NCBI RefSeq assembly: GCF_007748115.1
Contig: NZ_CP036289.1
Coordinates: 6,262,001 to 6,326,000, forward strand
Direction of reading: 5' to 3'
From: Bremerella volcania
GTDB taxonomy: Bacteria; Planctomycetota; Planctomycetia; Pirellulales; Pirellulaceae
DNA: 64,000 nt
The notes beneath the pieces are model-generated. The model saw only the letters and a program-made list of their open reading frames with translations, made no database searches and was not told the DNA's origin. This document shows, in pieces, positions 43,750 through 53,322 of the stretch; within the stretch, counting starts at the first letter, position 1; every line of letters starts with the position of its first letter. A program made the translations under genes and the position numbers.

Positions 43750-45063
43750 TTAAAGGTACTGGGCAAACAAATCTCCCTCCGGCCAATTGCTAGCCGAATT
43801 GGCCGGAGCATGCAGCGGCCCGTCGATCTTGCTGGCGTACGCCTGGCCGTCTGGGGCACGATCTTGGTTGAATAGCACACACCAACTGACCCCATCGGCG
43901 CGGGAGACCAACAGCGTCGATACCCCGGTCAGGCTCCCGGTATGCCAGCAGGTCCACGGCAAATGACTGTCTGGCGATGGGCGCGTTAACCAACCGCACG
44001 CGTAGTAGGCTTCGTTGCCGGAGAACTTCTTGCCGTCGATCTTGGGTGGTGCGAACATCGTTTTCAGCGATGCGCGCGACAGGATCGGATCCCCCGTGGG
44101 AAAGAACAGACCAGAGGTAAATCGAACCAGATCAATCGACGAGGCCAGCCAACCTCCGACCGGTGCCAGGTTCTCGATGCGCTCGATGCCGTACGGGTAG
44201 GGGACCCACTGGGTGCTTTCCAACCCCAACACATTCGCTCCGGTTCGCCCTTTGGAGTCGCGATACTGCACCTCCCCCTCGGCCGCGTCTTCTTTCAGCG
44301 TGCGCGCCAATTGCATGCGGCGGATGCCCAGCGGGTGCAGGACTTGTTGCTGCACGTACTCGTCGTAGGCCTGATCACTTTGCTGCTCGATCAAACGTCC
44401 CAGCATCAGGTAACCAATATTCGCATAAGCGCTCTTTTGGCCTGGGTCGAAGTCGAGCTTTCTGGTCAACGCGAATCGCAGCAGATCCTCTTTCGAGAGA
44501 GGAAAGTCGACACCCAGTGCCACTTTCACCGGACGGCTAATCGCGAACGGATCACCAGAGACTTCTTTGTCAAAACCACCGGTATGCTGCAAGCATTGCC
44601 GTACTGTGATCTCGGCCAGGCGCGGATCGGCCCATTCTTGAGCGTCTTCCGGCAAGAAGTCGAGGTTCAACAGCGGGACGATCGGCTGATCCAACGTCAG
44701 CTTCCCCTGTTCCGCCAGTTTCATGACCGCGACTGCGGTAATCGGCTTGGTCAAACTGGCTATGCGAAACAGCGAGGTTGGCTGAACGTGCGATTCTCGG
44801 GCAAGATCGGCGAAGCCGAACCCCTTGGCGTAAACCAGCCGTCCCCGGTAGGCGACCGCCAATGATGCCCCCAGCGGCTCATTCTCCTGAAAGAACTTCT
44901 CCATCAGCAAGTCGTAAGCCGCCAGCCCAGGCAGGCTCTGACCGGTCGAGGTTACGTTCTCCGCGGCCTCGCTTCGGCCGGCGGACCAGGCACCCAAGCC
45001 GCTGACGGAAAGCGCGGCACCAAGCCTGGTAAGAAAACGGCGGCGATTGCAAGGGGCGTTCAT
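43750..45063 (-). CDS. Beta-lactamase-like serine hydrolase (exported)
   Basis: 437 residues. Twin-arginine-type signal (NRRRFLTRLGAALSVSGLGAW), then the class C/penicillin-binding-protein-like fold: SLTK catalytic motif (FRIASLTKPITAVAVMKLAE, residues ~110), YAN (KSAYANIGYLMLGRLIE, ~215) and a late HTG (CWHTGSLTGVSTL, near 390). Such proteins act as esterases, D-Ala-D-Ala peptidases or lactamases in the periplasm. The ATG overlaps the stop of the upstream epimerase gene by 4 bp, so the two are translationally coupled. Confidence 0.9.
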   Translation of the reverse strand: MNAPCNRRRFLTRLGAALSVSGLGAWSAGRSEAAENVTSTGQSLPGLAAYDLLMEKFFQENEPLGASLAVAYRGRLVYAKGFGFADLARESHVQPTSLFRIASLTKPITAVAVMKLAEQGKLTLDQPIVPLLNLDFLPEDAQEWADPRLAEITVRQCLQHTGGFDKEVSGDPFAISRPVKVALGVDFPLSKEDLLRFALTRKLDFDPGQKSAYANIGYLMLGRLIEQQSDQAYDEYVQQQVLHPLGIRRMQLARTLKEDAAEGEVQYRDSKGRTGANVLGLESTQWVPYPYGIERIENLAPVGGWLASSIDLVRFTSGLFFPTGDPILSRASLKTMFAPPKIDGKKFSGNEAYYACGWLTRPSPDSHLPWTCWHTGSLTGVSTLLVSRADGVSWCVLFNQDRAPDGQAYASKIDGPLHAPANSASNWPEGDLFAQYL

Positions 45064-46058
45064 GCTTCGGAACCATCGAGTGCAGGGAGATAACCGTTGG
45101 CGCGAAACCAAATCAGCGCGTCACGCAGCGTTCGATCGAGCGGGCGAATCTGGTAGTCGAGTTCTTCCATCGCCTTGTCGCTGCGATAGTAATGATACTG
45201 ACTACCCATCTTAATTGCCGCCGAGTTCACTTCCGGCTCTTTCCCATCCATGTGACCATACATATCACCGCTCAGTCCGGCAATCATACCCATCAGCGGT
45301 CCCAGGCGTCCCCACGGCGGACGCCGGCCGGTGATGGCGGCCATGCGTTTCCAGAGGTCGAAATACGTCAGATTCTCGCCCCCCAGGATATAGTTCTCGC
45401 CGACTCTTCCCTTATGAATGGCCGTGATGATCGCGGCCGCCACGTCGCGAACATCGCACGTGCTCCCTCCGCCGCGCGGCGCCAAGGGTGGCTGCTTTTT
45501 CACCACGGAAATCAACATGCGTCCCGACGATGGCTTCCAGTCCCAGGGGCCGAACATCAGCGCCGGGTTCGCGATCACGACGTTCAAGCCTTGCGGAACC
45601 ATCTCGCGCAGGGCGTCTTCCGCGGCGCGCTTGGTGACCACGTAGGGACAAGGAATCTTTCCCTCGCGCGGCGAATCTTCGTTGGCCGACGCATCCTTCT
45701 TGCCGACACCCAGCGCGTCGACCGACGAGACGTGCACCATGCGAACTCCCTGCTTCAAGGCTGCCGCCGCGACGATCTTGGTCCCTTCGACATTCACCTG
45801 GTGCATCAGCTTTTCTTTGGTCCAGCCAATGTGCACCACCGCGGCCGAGTGAATGACCGCGTCGACGCCGATCATCGCCGTGTTGACCGCCTCCTCTTCG
45901 CGGATGTCGCCAGGTACGGGCTCGACGTCAAGCCCAGCTAGCGAACGATCGATTCGGGGATCCCGGACCATTACGCGAACTTGATGTCCTTGCCCGAGAA
46001 GCATCCGAGTTACGTTGTTGCCCACTAATCCGGTCGAACCGGTCACAAGTACCAGCAC
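45060..46058 (-). CDS. NAD-dependent epimerase/dehydratase (extended SDR)
   Basis: The 332-residue protein has a Rossmann motif VLVTGSTGLVGNNVTRMLL (residues 3-21), a DAVIHSAAVVHIG block, the catalytic YxxxK (YVVTKRAAED, ~150) and Ser in VHVSSVDALGVG. It resembles extended SDR enzymes of the 3-beta-HSD/dihydroflavonol reductase/HpnA group acting on sugars or sterol-like lipids. The start codon is GTG, with GGGAG 8 bases upstream. Coupled to the serine hydrolase. Confidence 0.88.
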   Translation of the reverse strand: MLVLVTGSTGLVGNNVTRMLLGQGHQVRVMVRDPRIDRSLAGLDVEPVPGDIREEEAVNTAMIGVDAVIHSAAVVHIGWTKEKLMHQVNVEGTKIVAAAALKQGVRMVHVSSVDALGVGKKDASANEDSPREGKIPCPYVVTKRAAEDALREMVPQGLNVVIANPALMFGPWDWKPSSGRMLISVVKKQPPLAPRGGGSTCDVRDVAAAIITAIHKGRVGENYILGGENLTYFDLWKRMAAITGRRPPWGRLGPLMGMIAGLSGDMYGHMDGKEPEVNSAAIKMGSQYHYYRSDKAMEELDYQIRPLDRTLRDALIWFRANGYLPALDGSEA

Positions 46059-46332
46059 TGTCTTTCTCCCATCGCGGTTGTTCGCAGTCTGCGTGCGCCC
46101 TAATTGTCGCCCAGTTTCCCCTGTCGTGACATAGGAGAAGGCTAGGTATCCGATTCGCCCCTTAACATCCCTAACGGGGGAGACCGCCGCCCCAAACCGA
46201 CTATCAAAAAACTTAAAATATATGGCAAGCGTTTCTTCTAACCGATAAGATACGTGCGGAATGTCGGTGTTCTTATCTCTTATCTCGACGACTTTTCCAA
46301 GTTCGCTCCGGTCTCATCACGGGAAAACTTAA

Positions 46333-47238
46333 ATGCTTCGTTACGCCATAACGCGTCGGTCGCGGTCGCGCGCCTTTACGCTTGTCGAACTATTGGTGGT
46401 AATCGCCATTATCGGAGTTCTGATTGCCTTGCTGCTGCCAGCCGTTCAACAGGCTCGCGAGTCAGCCCGGCGAATGCAATGCTCGAACAATATGAAGCAA
46501 ACCGCGCTGGCGATGCATACCTACCACGATATTCACGGCATTTTGCCACTGCCAGGCTACGGGGGTAACCACCTGGGATGGAGCGCTTCGATCCTTCCGC
46601 AGTTGGAACAGAATGCGATTGCCGAAGGGCTCGACTACACCACCGGCAGTCACGTGGCAACCGGACGCGTGAAATACGGCATTGCTCGGATCGATGCTTA
46701 CCTGTGTCCGAGTGCTCCGAGTTCCGAGATTTACTCCCCCCGCACCGACGAGGTCTACAACGGCCAGCAGTGCTACGCGATCCACTACTTCGGCATCCTG
46801 GGGCCGCAAGGCACCAACGCCACCAGCGGCCAGGCCTACGACTGCCAGAACCTTTCCGAAGCATTCGGCGGCAAATGCACCGAGGGGATCATGTGGGAGA
46901 AAGGATCGAAGTTCCGCGACGTGACCGATGGTCTTTCCAACACCTATCTGATGGGTGAGAACTCATGGAAAGACATGCCGTACCGCCGCTACTGGTTACG
47001 AGGCGAATACAACGATTCCCGCGGCAAGCTCTTTTTGATCTCGAAGAACATCCAGAGTCCCGTCAATAGCGGTGTGGACGATAAGTGGAATACGGTCGCG
47101 TTCGGCAGCATGCACCCAGGCGGCGCCATGTTCTCGCGTGGTGACGGTTCGGTGACGTTCGTCCCCGAAACGGTCGACTTCGCCACGTTTTTGGCCGGGG
47201 CCAGCAAGGCCGGTAACGAGCCTGTCAGCACCAACTAA
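46333..47238 (+). CDS. DUF1559 prepilin-like protein
   Basis: The 301-residue protein begins with a type IV pilin-like signal (RSRAFTLVELLVVIAIIGVLIALLLPAVQQ, cleavage before Phe), then the DUF1559 marker ESARRMQCSNNMKQTALAMHTYHD and the C-terminal FGSMHPGGAMFSRGDGSVTF. DUF1559 proteins are massively expanded in planctomycetes; they are thought to be secreted through a pseudopilin-type system. The usual partner, a small lipoprotein, follows. Confidence 0.95.
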   Translation: MLRYAITRRSRSRAFTLVELLVVIAIIGVLIALLLPAVQQARESARRMQCSNNMKQTALAMHTYHDIHGILPLPGYGGNHLGWSASILPQLEQNAIAEGLDYTTGSHVATGRVKYGIARIDAYLCPSAPSSEIYSPRTDEVYNGQQCYAIHYFGILGPQGTNATSGQAYDCQNLSEAFGGKCTEGIMWEKGSKFRDVTDGLSNTYLMGENSWKDMPYRRYWLRGEYNDSRGKLFLISKNIQSPVNSGVDDKWNTVAFGSMHPGGAMFSRGDGSVTFVPETVDFATFLAGASKAGNEPVSTN

Positions 47239-47271
47239 GCCATTGCATCCTTTGCCCCTGTGCGTTTCATC

Positions 47272-47691
47272 ATGCTTCGAACCGGTTACTTGCTTGGCTT
47301 AGTTTCGCTCGTATTGTTGGGAACCTCGATTGGCTGCCGAGCGAAGAGCGATTTAGAAACCTACCCGATCTCAGGCACCGTCACCTACCAGGGAAAGCCG
47401 GTTCCGATCGGGTCGATCACGTTGATCCCCGATTCGAACCAAGGGAATCGCGGAGCGGCGGTCTCGCTTGAAATCATTGACGGCAAATTCGATTCGGCCA
47501 GCGCGTCGCGCGGTCATATCGGCGGACCGCATGTCGCCACGATCATTGGCCTGGATGGCAAGGGCGACGACGACCTGTTTCCCAAAGGGTACATGCTGTT
47601 CCAGGACTACCAGATGACGCTCGATCTGCCGAAGGAACCTTCGACCAAAGATATCGTCGTGCCGACCGATCAAAAGAAGCCGCGTCGCTGA
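47272..47691 (+). CDS. Small lipoprotein with transthyretin-like domain
   Basis: Lipoprotein signal ending in the lipobox TSIGC (Cys near residue 21), then a beta-rich domain opening YPISGTVTYQGKPVPIGSIT, the common carboxypeptidase-regulatory-like/transthyretin-like layout found directly after DUF1559 genes in planctomycetes. A GTG at 47260 could extend it. Expected to be membrane-anchored and paired with the upstream DUF1559 protein. Confidence 0.85.
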   Translation: MLRTGYLLGLVSLVLLGTSIGCRAKSDLETYPISGTVTYQGKPVPIGSITLIPDSNQGNRGAAVSLEIIDGKFDSASASRGHIGGPHVATIIGLDGKGDDDLFPKGYMLFQDYQMTLDLPKEPSTKDIVVPTDQKKPRR

Positions 47692-47735
47692 AATTCCGCT
47701 CAGATTCCGTGTTTTCGTGTGATTCGAACGCAAGA

Positions 47736-47763
47736 GACGCACCCGGATGACTCCGAGTGCGTC
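47736..47763. terminator. Hairpin between convergent genes
   Basis: GACGCAC-C-CGGA pairs with TCCG-A-GTGCGTC around a short loop. It lies between the convergent lipoprotein and PRC-barrel genes. There is no T-run, so confidence is moderate. Confidence 0.4.
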
Positions 47764-47827
47764 CTCCCGCTTTCGCGGCGTGCGTGGTCGGTTTCGCTAC
47801 TCTCTCAAGTAGCTCGAAACGCGGTGA

Positions 47828-48670
47828 CTATTTGTCGCCAGTTTCAGCGAATGCCTTTTTGACGTTCGTTCGCGTTTCTTCGTGATCCAACTCGGCATAG
47901 TACTTATCCGAAGTCACCTTCGGAGCAGCACCGATGATGTTTTTATCCGCATCGATCATGGCCGTGTACTGGTTATCTTCGGTCTTGGTGACCTTCACCT
48001 TGTCGACAGGAACCGGGGTGTACTTTTCGCCCACGCCCAGGGTACCACCGGAACCGATGATAAAGTACTCAGCCTCGCATGCGTCCAACTTGTGGTTGAA
48101 GACGATGTCATCTAGCTGACCGATCGCTTCGTTACCGCTGCCTTTGACTTGCAGATCGTTCAACGCCGAAGCGAGGAACATCTCTTCCGCCTTCAGTTGC
48201 GGAGCGTCGGTCGACTTGAAGTACTTGCTGTTACGTTCGTAGAACGAATCGACAGTCAGGTCGGCACAATGTTCCAGCGACAAAGCAGGAGCATTTTCCA
48301 AGTCTTCGGCCGACATCGGAACGCTGATTTTCAGCGTGGCGTCGTCATCCGTATTGACCCAGGCCATATTCACCGTCTTAGCGGGAACAGCATGGTTGGT
48401 TTCACCGACGCCAGCGACGCCGCCGCTGCCGACGATCAAGTAAGCGACTTTGCCGTCTTTGGTCATGACGATGTCGTTGACCGAGCCAACCGTATCTTCT
48501 TTGTTGCTGCCGTAGACACTAGCGCCAAGTACGCGGGTGGCGGTAATACGATCCGACTTTGCGGAAGTCTTCGCTTCCTTCTCTTGATTCTTAGCGGGCT
48601 TTTCATCGGCCACAGCGGGAACGACCAATGCCAAGGCGAGGAAAAGTCCTAAAATACGCGTTACTAACAT
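47828..48670 (-). CDS. Exported protein with two PRC-barrel domains
   Basis: The 280-residue protein has a signal peptide (VTRILGLFLALALVVPAVA), then two PRC-barrel-like repeats: TRVLGASVYGSNKEDTVGSVNDIVMTKDGKVAYLIVGSG (residues ~45-85) and a second QVKGSGNEAIGQLDDIVFNHKL...YFIIGSGG (~180-230). PRC-barrels bind proteins or small ligands and here are exported. ATG 48670 has AGGAG upstream. Confidence 0.85.
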   Translation of the reverse strand: MLVTRILGLFLALALVVPAVADEKPAKNQEKEAKTSAKSDRITATRVLGASVYGSNKEDTVGSVNDIVMTKDGKVAYLIVGSGGVAGVGETNHAVPAKTVNMAWVNTDDDATLKISVPMSAEDLENAPALSLEHCADLTVDSFYERNSKYFKSTDAPQLKAEEMFLASALNDLQVKGSGNEAIGQLDDIVFNHKLDACEAEYFIIGSGGTLGVGEKYTPVPVDKVKVTKTEDNQYTAMIDADKNIIGAAPKVTSDKYYAELDHEETRTNVKKAFAETGDK

Positions 48671-48799
48671 TTCACGATCTCCTAAATGAAACTGAGGTTG
48701 TTCGAGGTAGAAGAAGTGAGTCGCAACTGCCATACCGACTTGAGGAAAGTCTTTCAAAAATACTCAAATGATCGCAAAACTGCCTGTTTTCTTGCGATC

Positions 48800-48838
48800 G
48801 GACAAGGCGATACCGCGCAGTTTATCATCGCCTTGTCC
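48800..48838 (-). terminator. Hairpin downstream of the GH13 gene
   Basis: Perfect 12-bp arms GGACAAGGCGAT (48800-48811) and ATCGCCTTGTCC (48827-48838), 15-nt loop, 75 bases beyond the GH13 stop on the minus strand. The tract after it is only weakly T-rich. Confidence 0.55.
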
Positions 48839-48912
48839 TCATGCGTTAGGATCGCTGATCGTTTCTCGAACAGCTTGAACGCAATTCCGTCAGCAAGCGC
48901 GCTATCGCCGAC

Positions 48913-50727
48913 CTAAGACGTCGGATCTTGCGAGTAGATCAGCATGCTGTAGGGACTGATCGAGAGCGTCCCGGTATGCGGCAACCCGTCCATTGGCTTT
49001 TCCTGCGGATCTAACTGCGAAACGGTTGACGAAACGAACGTCGCGTTGTAAACCGGAGCCGCGCTATTGAGCCGCAGCTTCCACGTTCCACCGCAGGGAA
49101 AACCAACGTGATAGTTCTCCAGCGCCTGATTCGAAAAATTGACGACTACGATCACATCGTCCCCCAGGCCGTGATCGAACCACCGCTGATAAGCGATCAA
49201 CTTGCATTCATCGTTCCGGTGGTAGACATGCACATGCTGCCCCATTAAACCCCTCGTTATGCCGTGCAGGTTACGTCGAGCGTGGATCATATCGCGGTAA
49301 AGCATCACGACGCCGGGGAATTCCTCTTTCCGATCCCAATCCAGCGGGTCGGTATCCTGGAACCAGCCATCTTGCAGGAACTCTTGTCCTTGAAAAAGCA
49401 TCGGGATGCCTGGCGTGGTCATCATCACCCCCGCGGCCAGCGTCGATCGATGCCGCGCGTAGCCGTCGGTCGGCTGTTCCGGATTGATCTCAGATGGGAG
49501 CCGCGACTTGCCGTTGGCGACCTCGTCGTGCGACTCGGTGTAAACGACGCGTTCAAACGCATCGATGTTATAGCGGTAGGTGATCGCGCTGATCAGTTTA
49601 TCGAGGTCGCGCCCGGCGTCGCTGGGCTGCTTGGCCAAGTCGCGCACTGGATGCACGAACTCGGCATCCCATTGGCTCGAAAAATGTGCCCCTCCTTCGG
49701 CCGCGTCCTTGGTCAGATAAGGATTGGTTTGCAAGTCTTCGGCAATGAGCAGCGTCCCAGGTCTGGCATTGCGCACGTCTTGATTGATCCACTGGGCCAG
49801 GCTCCATCCCTCGGGAAGATCGCTTTGTCCGTCGACGCTGCGCATATAGAGCGTCATGTCGTAACGCAAACCGTCGACATGGTAGTCGTTGATCCACATC
49901 ATCGCGTTGTCGTAGATGAACTGACGCACCTCGCCCCGGCCATAGTCAGGCCGGGTATCTCCCCAAGGCGTCTTGCTGCGCCAGTCGTTATAGAAGTAGA
50001 TGCCGCCCTTGCCGTTCTCGTTCCACAGGTCGAACTGCCAGATGTCGAGATCGCTCGGGCCGAAGTGGTTGTAAACGACGTCCTGAATGACGCCGATTCC
50101 CCGCTGGTGTGCGGCTTTCACAAACCGCTTCAGACCCTGCGGTCCCCCATAACCGCTTTCCACCGCGAAGATCTGGGCCGGATTGTATCCCCAGCTGATG
50201 TCCCCGGCGAACTCGGCCAGCGGCATCAACTGAACGACGTTTACACCCAGCTTCACCAGGTGATCCAGGCGTTTGATTGCGTCGCGAAAGGTTCCGACAG
50301 TGTCTTCCTCCGAACGATTGAACGTCCCCAGGTGCATCTCGTACAGAACGATATCGTTCCACGCTGGCAGCCGGTAGTTGTCGTCACCCCAGTCGAAATC
50401 GGTCTGATGGATGACGCTGTTTCCGACGGAACTGGTCACTTCCCGGGCACGAGGATCCATGCGGCTGACCTCGTGATCGCCACACTTTAACTGGTAACGG
50501 TACTCATCGCCCGGCTTTGCCTTCGGCACGTTGATGTACCACCGGCCGTTCTCTTCGGCTTGCATCGGCATCGTCTTCGGATCCCAATCGTTGAACGTTC
50601 CGATGAGGCTCACACTGTCCGCGTGAGGTGCCCATAAACGAAACGCGACTCCAGAGTCGTGTGGAATGGGGCCCATGCCCGCGTGAACCGTTTCCGTGGT
50701 GGCCGACGAACCTGATAGGTTTGTCAT
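48913..50727 (-). CDS. GH13 alpha-glucan branching-type enzyme
   Basis: The 604-residue protein has an N-terminal CBM48-like domain (VAFRLWAPHADSVSLIGTFNDWD, residues ~27-60) and a GH13 barrel with the conserved regions QDVVYNHFGPSD (I), VDGLRYDMT with the nucleophile Asp near 293 (II), LLIAEDLQ with the acid Glu near 327 (III) and VYTESHDEVANG with the transition-state Asp near 399 (IV), and a C-terminal beta domain. This fits glycogen branching enzyme or a related glucanohydrolase; the exact reaction is not decided, so no gene symbol is given. Confidence 0.9.
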   Translation of the reverse strand: MTNLSGSSATTETVHAGMGPIPHDSGVAFRLWAPHADSVSLIGTFNDWDPKTMPMQAEENGRWYINVPKAKPGDEYRYQLKCGDHEVSRMDPRAREVTSSVGNSVIHQTDFDWGDDNYRLPAWNDIVLYEMHLGTFNRSEEDTVGTFRDAIKRLDHLVKLGVNVVQLMPLAEFAGDISWGYNPAQIFAVESGYGGPQGLKRFVKAAHQRGIGVIQDVVYNHFGPSDLDIWQFDLWNENGKGGIYFYNDWRSKTPWGDTRPDYGRGEVRQFIYDNAMMWINDYHVDGLRYDMTLYMRSVDGQSDLPEGWSLAQWINQDVRNARPGTLLIAEDLQTNPYLTKDAAEGGAHFSSQWDAEFVHPVRDLAKQPSDAGRDLDKLISAITYRYNIDAFERVVYTESHDEVANGKSRLPSEINPEQPTDGYARHRSTLAAGVMMTTPGIPMLFQGQEFLQDGWFQDTDPLDWDRKEEFPGVVMLYRDMIHARRNLHGITRGLMGQHVHVYHRNDECKLIAYQRWFDHGLGDDVIVVVNFSNQALENYHVGFPCGGTWKLRLNSAAPVYNATFVSSTVSQLDPQEKPMDGLPHTGTLSISPYSMLIYSQDPTS

Positions 50728-51248
50728 ACAAGAGATCCCTTAAAGGGCGCGAGTCGGAGGGACACGGCTCCGCTCATGCAGTGATAGCAATCGTGTCCAA
50801 TGGTTAGTAGAGACGCACGTCATCAAGAAATAAAGGACACCGTGGACGTCGACCTGAAATCGGGGGTTATCAAGCCGACTATCCACGGGCCACTTGCCTG
50901 CTTCCTGGGAATTAATCACAGACTGTTCAACGGCCGCAAAAGCGGTTGTGAATCTATGAAAAATCCCGAAATAGGCCAATCGTTCGATTCACATTGCTTT
51001 GCGACTGTGGGTGGGCTTAATTGCACGCCCTGTGCCAAAACCGGGTATCCACTGGGAATTGATGATCAATTTCCGAGTCATGCCCCCATATCGCGGTTAA
51101 AATGGAGAAGATCCTTCCCTTGAGGCAATCTTTGTCGATTGCTCTGCCGGTCGATAGAAGGCCCATATGGTCTGAAATCACGCTTGTCGCAACGAGAGTG
51201 GCTGGCTACAAACCAGTAATTACGTGTCCCTTGCCCAGCATTCATGTT
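50728..51248. other. Divergent intergenic region, GH13 / VWA locus
   Basis: No gene is supported; some short frames occur but lack coding character. The promoters of the GH13 gene and the VWA/ExbBD locus must lie here, AT-richer parts being near 50810-51060. Confidence 0.4.
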
Positions 51249-52247
51249 ATGTCGACCAGCCAACAACTCGAATCGATTCAGCCTGCGGATCAAATCCAGT
51301 GGGTCAAATCCCGCCGGGTGATGCCTGCCTGGCTGATGTCTCTGTTGATCCATGCGCTGCTGGGAACCCTTTTGATCCTAACCGTTCGTACGGTAGCGAA
51401 AGGAATCGGCGACGAGCCGGCTCGGCGTGGTAGCATCGCGCTGGCCAATCGCAGCGAGAACGCCACCGAGTACTTCGACGGCGACTCCAGCCAAACGGCC
51501 GATAGCCAGACAGCGACCGATTCACAGCAAGCCGCCCAGGCCATCAGCCAGGCGCTGCCCTCGGTCGACCTTCCCCCAAGCGCTTTGGGCAATCTCCTTC
51601 CTCAGGGAGATCAGGCCCTGACCGGCGAAGAGGCATCGGGCCTTCCTTCCGCTGGCGGCATGACCCAAGGGGGAGCGACCTCCAAAGGTGGCCTGGGCAA
51701 CGAAGGGAAGACCTCGGTCTTTGGCGCCGAAGGGCGCGGAAATAAGTTCGTGTACGTCTTCGACCGCAGCGGCAGCATGGACGGCAGGCCTTTGGCCGCC
51801 GCCAAGCAGCAGCTTATCAAGAGTCTGCACGATTTAGACAAACTGCATCAGTTCGCCATCATCTTCTATAACGAAAACCCCCAGGTCTTCAGCCCTCGCG
51901 GCAACGGCCCCCAGTTGGTATTCGCCGACGAACAAGGGAAGAACCTGGCCGAGCGTTTTGTCCGTGGGATCATTGCCAGCGGTAGCACGCAGCATGTCGA
52001 TGCCTTGTCGTTGGCACTGCGGATGAATCCGGATGTCGTCTTCTTTCTGACGGATGCCGATCAGCCGCAGCTGTTTCCGGCCGATCTCGATCGAATTCGC
52101 AAGCTGAACAAAGGGTGTTCGATCCATGCGATCGAATTTGGCTACGGCCCCTACGATGGACGACGCAACTTTCTGGTAAAATTGGCCGACGAGAACGACG
52201 GCAAGCATGTTTACGTCGATATCTCGAAGCTCCGTGCCCAACCTTAA
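51249..52247 (+). CDS. Membrane-anchored von Willebrand factor A (VWA) domain protein
   Basis: The 332-residue protein has one N-terminal membrane helix (AWLMSLLIHALLGTLLILTV, about 27-46), a Ser/Gln-rich spacer, and a VWA domain with the MIDAS motif FVYVFDRSGSMDG (DxSxS, residues ~165-177) and a later GIIASGSTQHVDALSLAL with the MIDAS Thr. VWA domains bind metal-dependent protein ligands. ATG 51249 was chosen over frames further up. First gene of the locus with ExbB/ExbD. Confidence 0.85.
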   Translation: MSTSQQLESIQPADQIQWVKSRRVMPAWLMSLLIHALLGTLLILTVRTVAKGIGDEPARRGSIALANRSENATEYFDGDSSQTADSQTATDSQQAAQAISQALPSVDLPPSALGNLLPQGDQALTGEEASGLPSAGGMTQGGATSKGGLGNEGKTSVFGAEGRGNKFVYVFDRSGSMDGRPLAAAKQQLIKSLHDLDKLHQFAIIFYNENPQVFSPRGNGPQLVFADEQGKNLAERFVRGIIASGSTQHVDALSLALRMNPDVVFFLTDADQPQLFPADLDRIRKLNKGCSIHAIEFGYGPYDGRRNFLVKLADENDGKHVYVDISKLRAQP

Positions 52248-53313
52248 TATCCCTAACCTGAAGAGATTGAGACTTCCGTTGCCTCGTCGCGCGATTCTGT
52301 TCACGCTTGTTCTTTCTCTGATCGCACTGGGCGACGCGCAGCACCGGTGCGCGGCCGACGATACCGTCACCCTTCGCCCGACCACTCCCAATGCCGAGCC
52401 CACCAAGGTTCGCGGCAACGTCATCGACTACACCGGCCAGGTCCTGACCCTGCAAACGGCCTCTGGGCAGACGAGCATCCCCGCCGAAAAGGTCGCTTCG
52501 GTCGAGACCGACTATGCTTCCGACGTGCTGCAAGCGAAGCAGCTTCTCGCCGAAGGCAAGTCGAGCGAAGCGGCCCGAATGTTTGCCGCCGCGGTCTCAG
52601 GCGAACGTCGCCCGTGGGTGAAGCGTGAGATCCTGGCCCTGGAATCGCTCGCCCTGCAGAACGCCGGACGGTATATCGAAGCGGGCAACACGTTCCTCCA
52701 GATCGTAGCCGACGATCCGCAAACAGTGCATTTCGATGCGCTGCCGTTGGCCTGGTTCAGCTTGCCACCCCATTTCGAGCGCGATCGAGCGGCGCGGCAG
52801 TGGATGGAGGTGCCGTCCCCCTATGCCCAGCTTCTGGGTGCGAGTTGGCTGCTGAGCACGTCCGATCGTTCCCAGGCGATCCAGGTGCTTGGCAATCTTC
52901 GCCGCAGCAAGATCCCGCAGATCGCGATGCTGGCCGAAGCTCAGCTATGGCAAACCAAGATCGTCACCGCCAGTCAGGCCGACGTGCAGCAGTGGCAGCG
53001 GCAGTTGGATGCCGGGTTCCTGCGCGGAGCGGCACTGGCCGGGCCAACGCTGGTGGTCGGCAAAGCATGGCGGCAACTCGATAACGACAACCAGGCCGCC
53101 CTCACATTGATGCGGCCGCCGATCCTGTATCCCAATCTGCGACCCGTCGCGGCAGACAGCCTACTTCAAGCAGGTCGGGCCCTGGAAAGGGCCGTAGAAG
53201 CCGACCAGGCGGAGCGCGTCCTGCGCGAGGCCATCGATCAATATGGCGACCAGCCAGCACGACAGGAAGCGGAAATCAACCTCAAACGAATCGCCAGCTC
53301 AGGTAGCAACTAG
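52207..53313 (+). CDS. Exported helical-repeat protein of the VWA/ExbBD locus
   Basis: Up to 368 residues; the start overlaps the VWA gene by 41 bp, and GTG 52234 is an alternative. A signal peptide (RRAILFTLVLSLIALGDA) is followed by a small domain with KVRGNVIDYTGQVLTLQTAS (residues ~65-90) and then helical repeats (ALESLALQNAGRYIEAGNTF, ADSLLQAGRALERAVEADQA) of TPR type to the end. Expected to be periplasmic and to work with the proton-driven partners that follow. Confidence 0.75.
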   Translation: MFTSISRSSVPNLNIPNLKRLRLPLPRRAILFTLVLSLIALGDAQHRCAADDTVTLRPTTPNAEPTKVRGNVIDYTGQVLTLQTASGQTSIPAEKVASVETDYASDVLQAKQLLAEGKSSEAARMFAAAVSGERRPWVKREILALESLALQNAGRYIEAGNTFLQIVADDPQTVHFDALPLAWFSLPPHFERDRAARQWMEVPSPYAQLLGASWLLSTSDRSQAIQVLGNLRRSKIPQIAMLAEAQLWQTKIVTASQADVQQWQRQLDAGFLRGAALAGPTLVVGKAWRQLDNDNQAALTLMRPPILYPNLRPVAADSLLQAGRALERAVEADQAERVLREAIDQYGDQPARQEAEINLKRIASSGSN

Positions 53314-53322
53314 GAGGCAGCC

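Noticed and set aside
48686-48912. Plus-strand frame between the PRC-barrel and GH13 genes
   Set aside because: It lacks a ribosome site and coding bias and overlaps the hairpin at 48800-48838.
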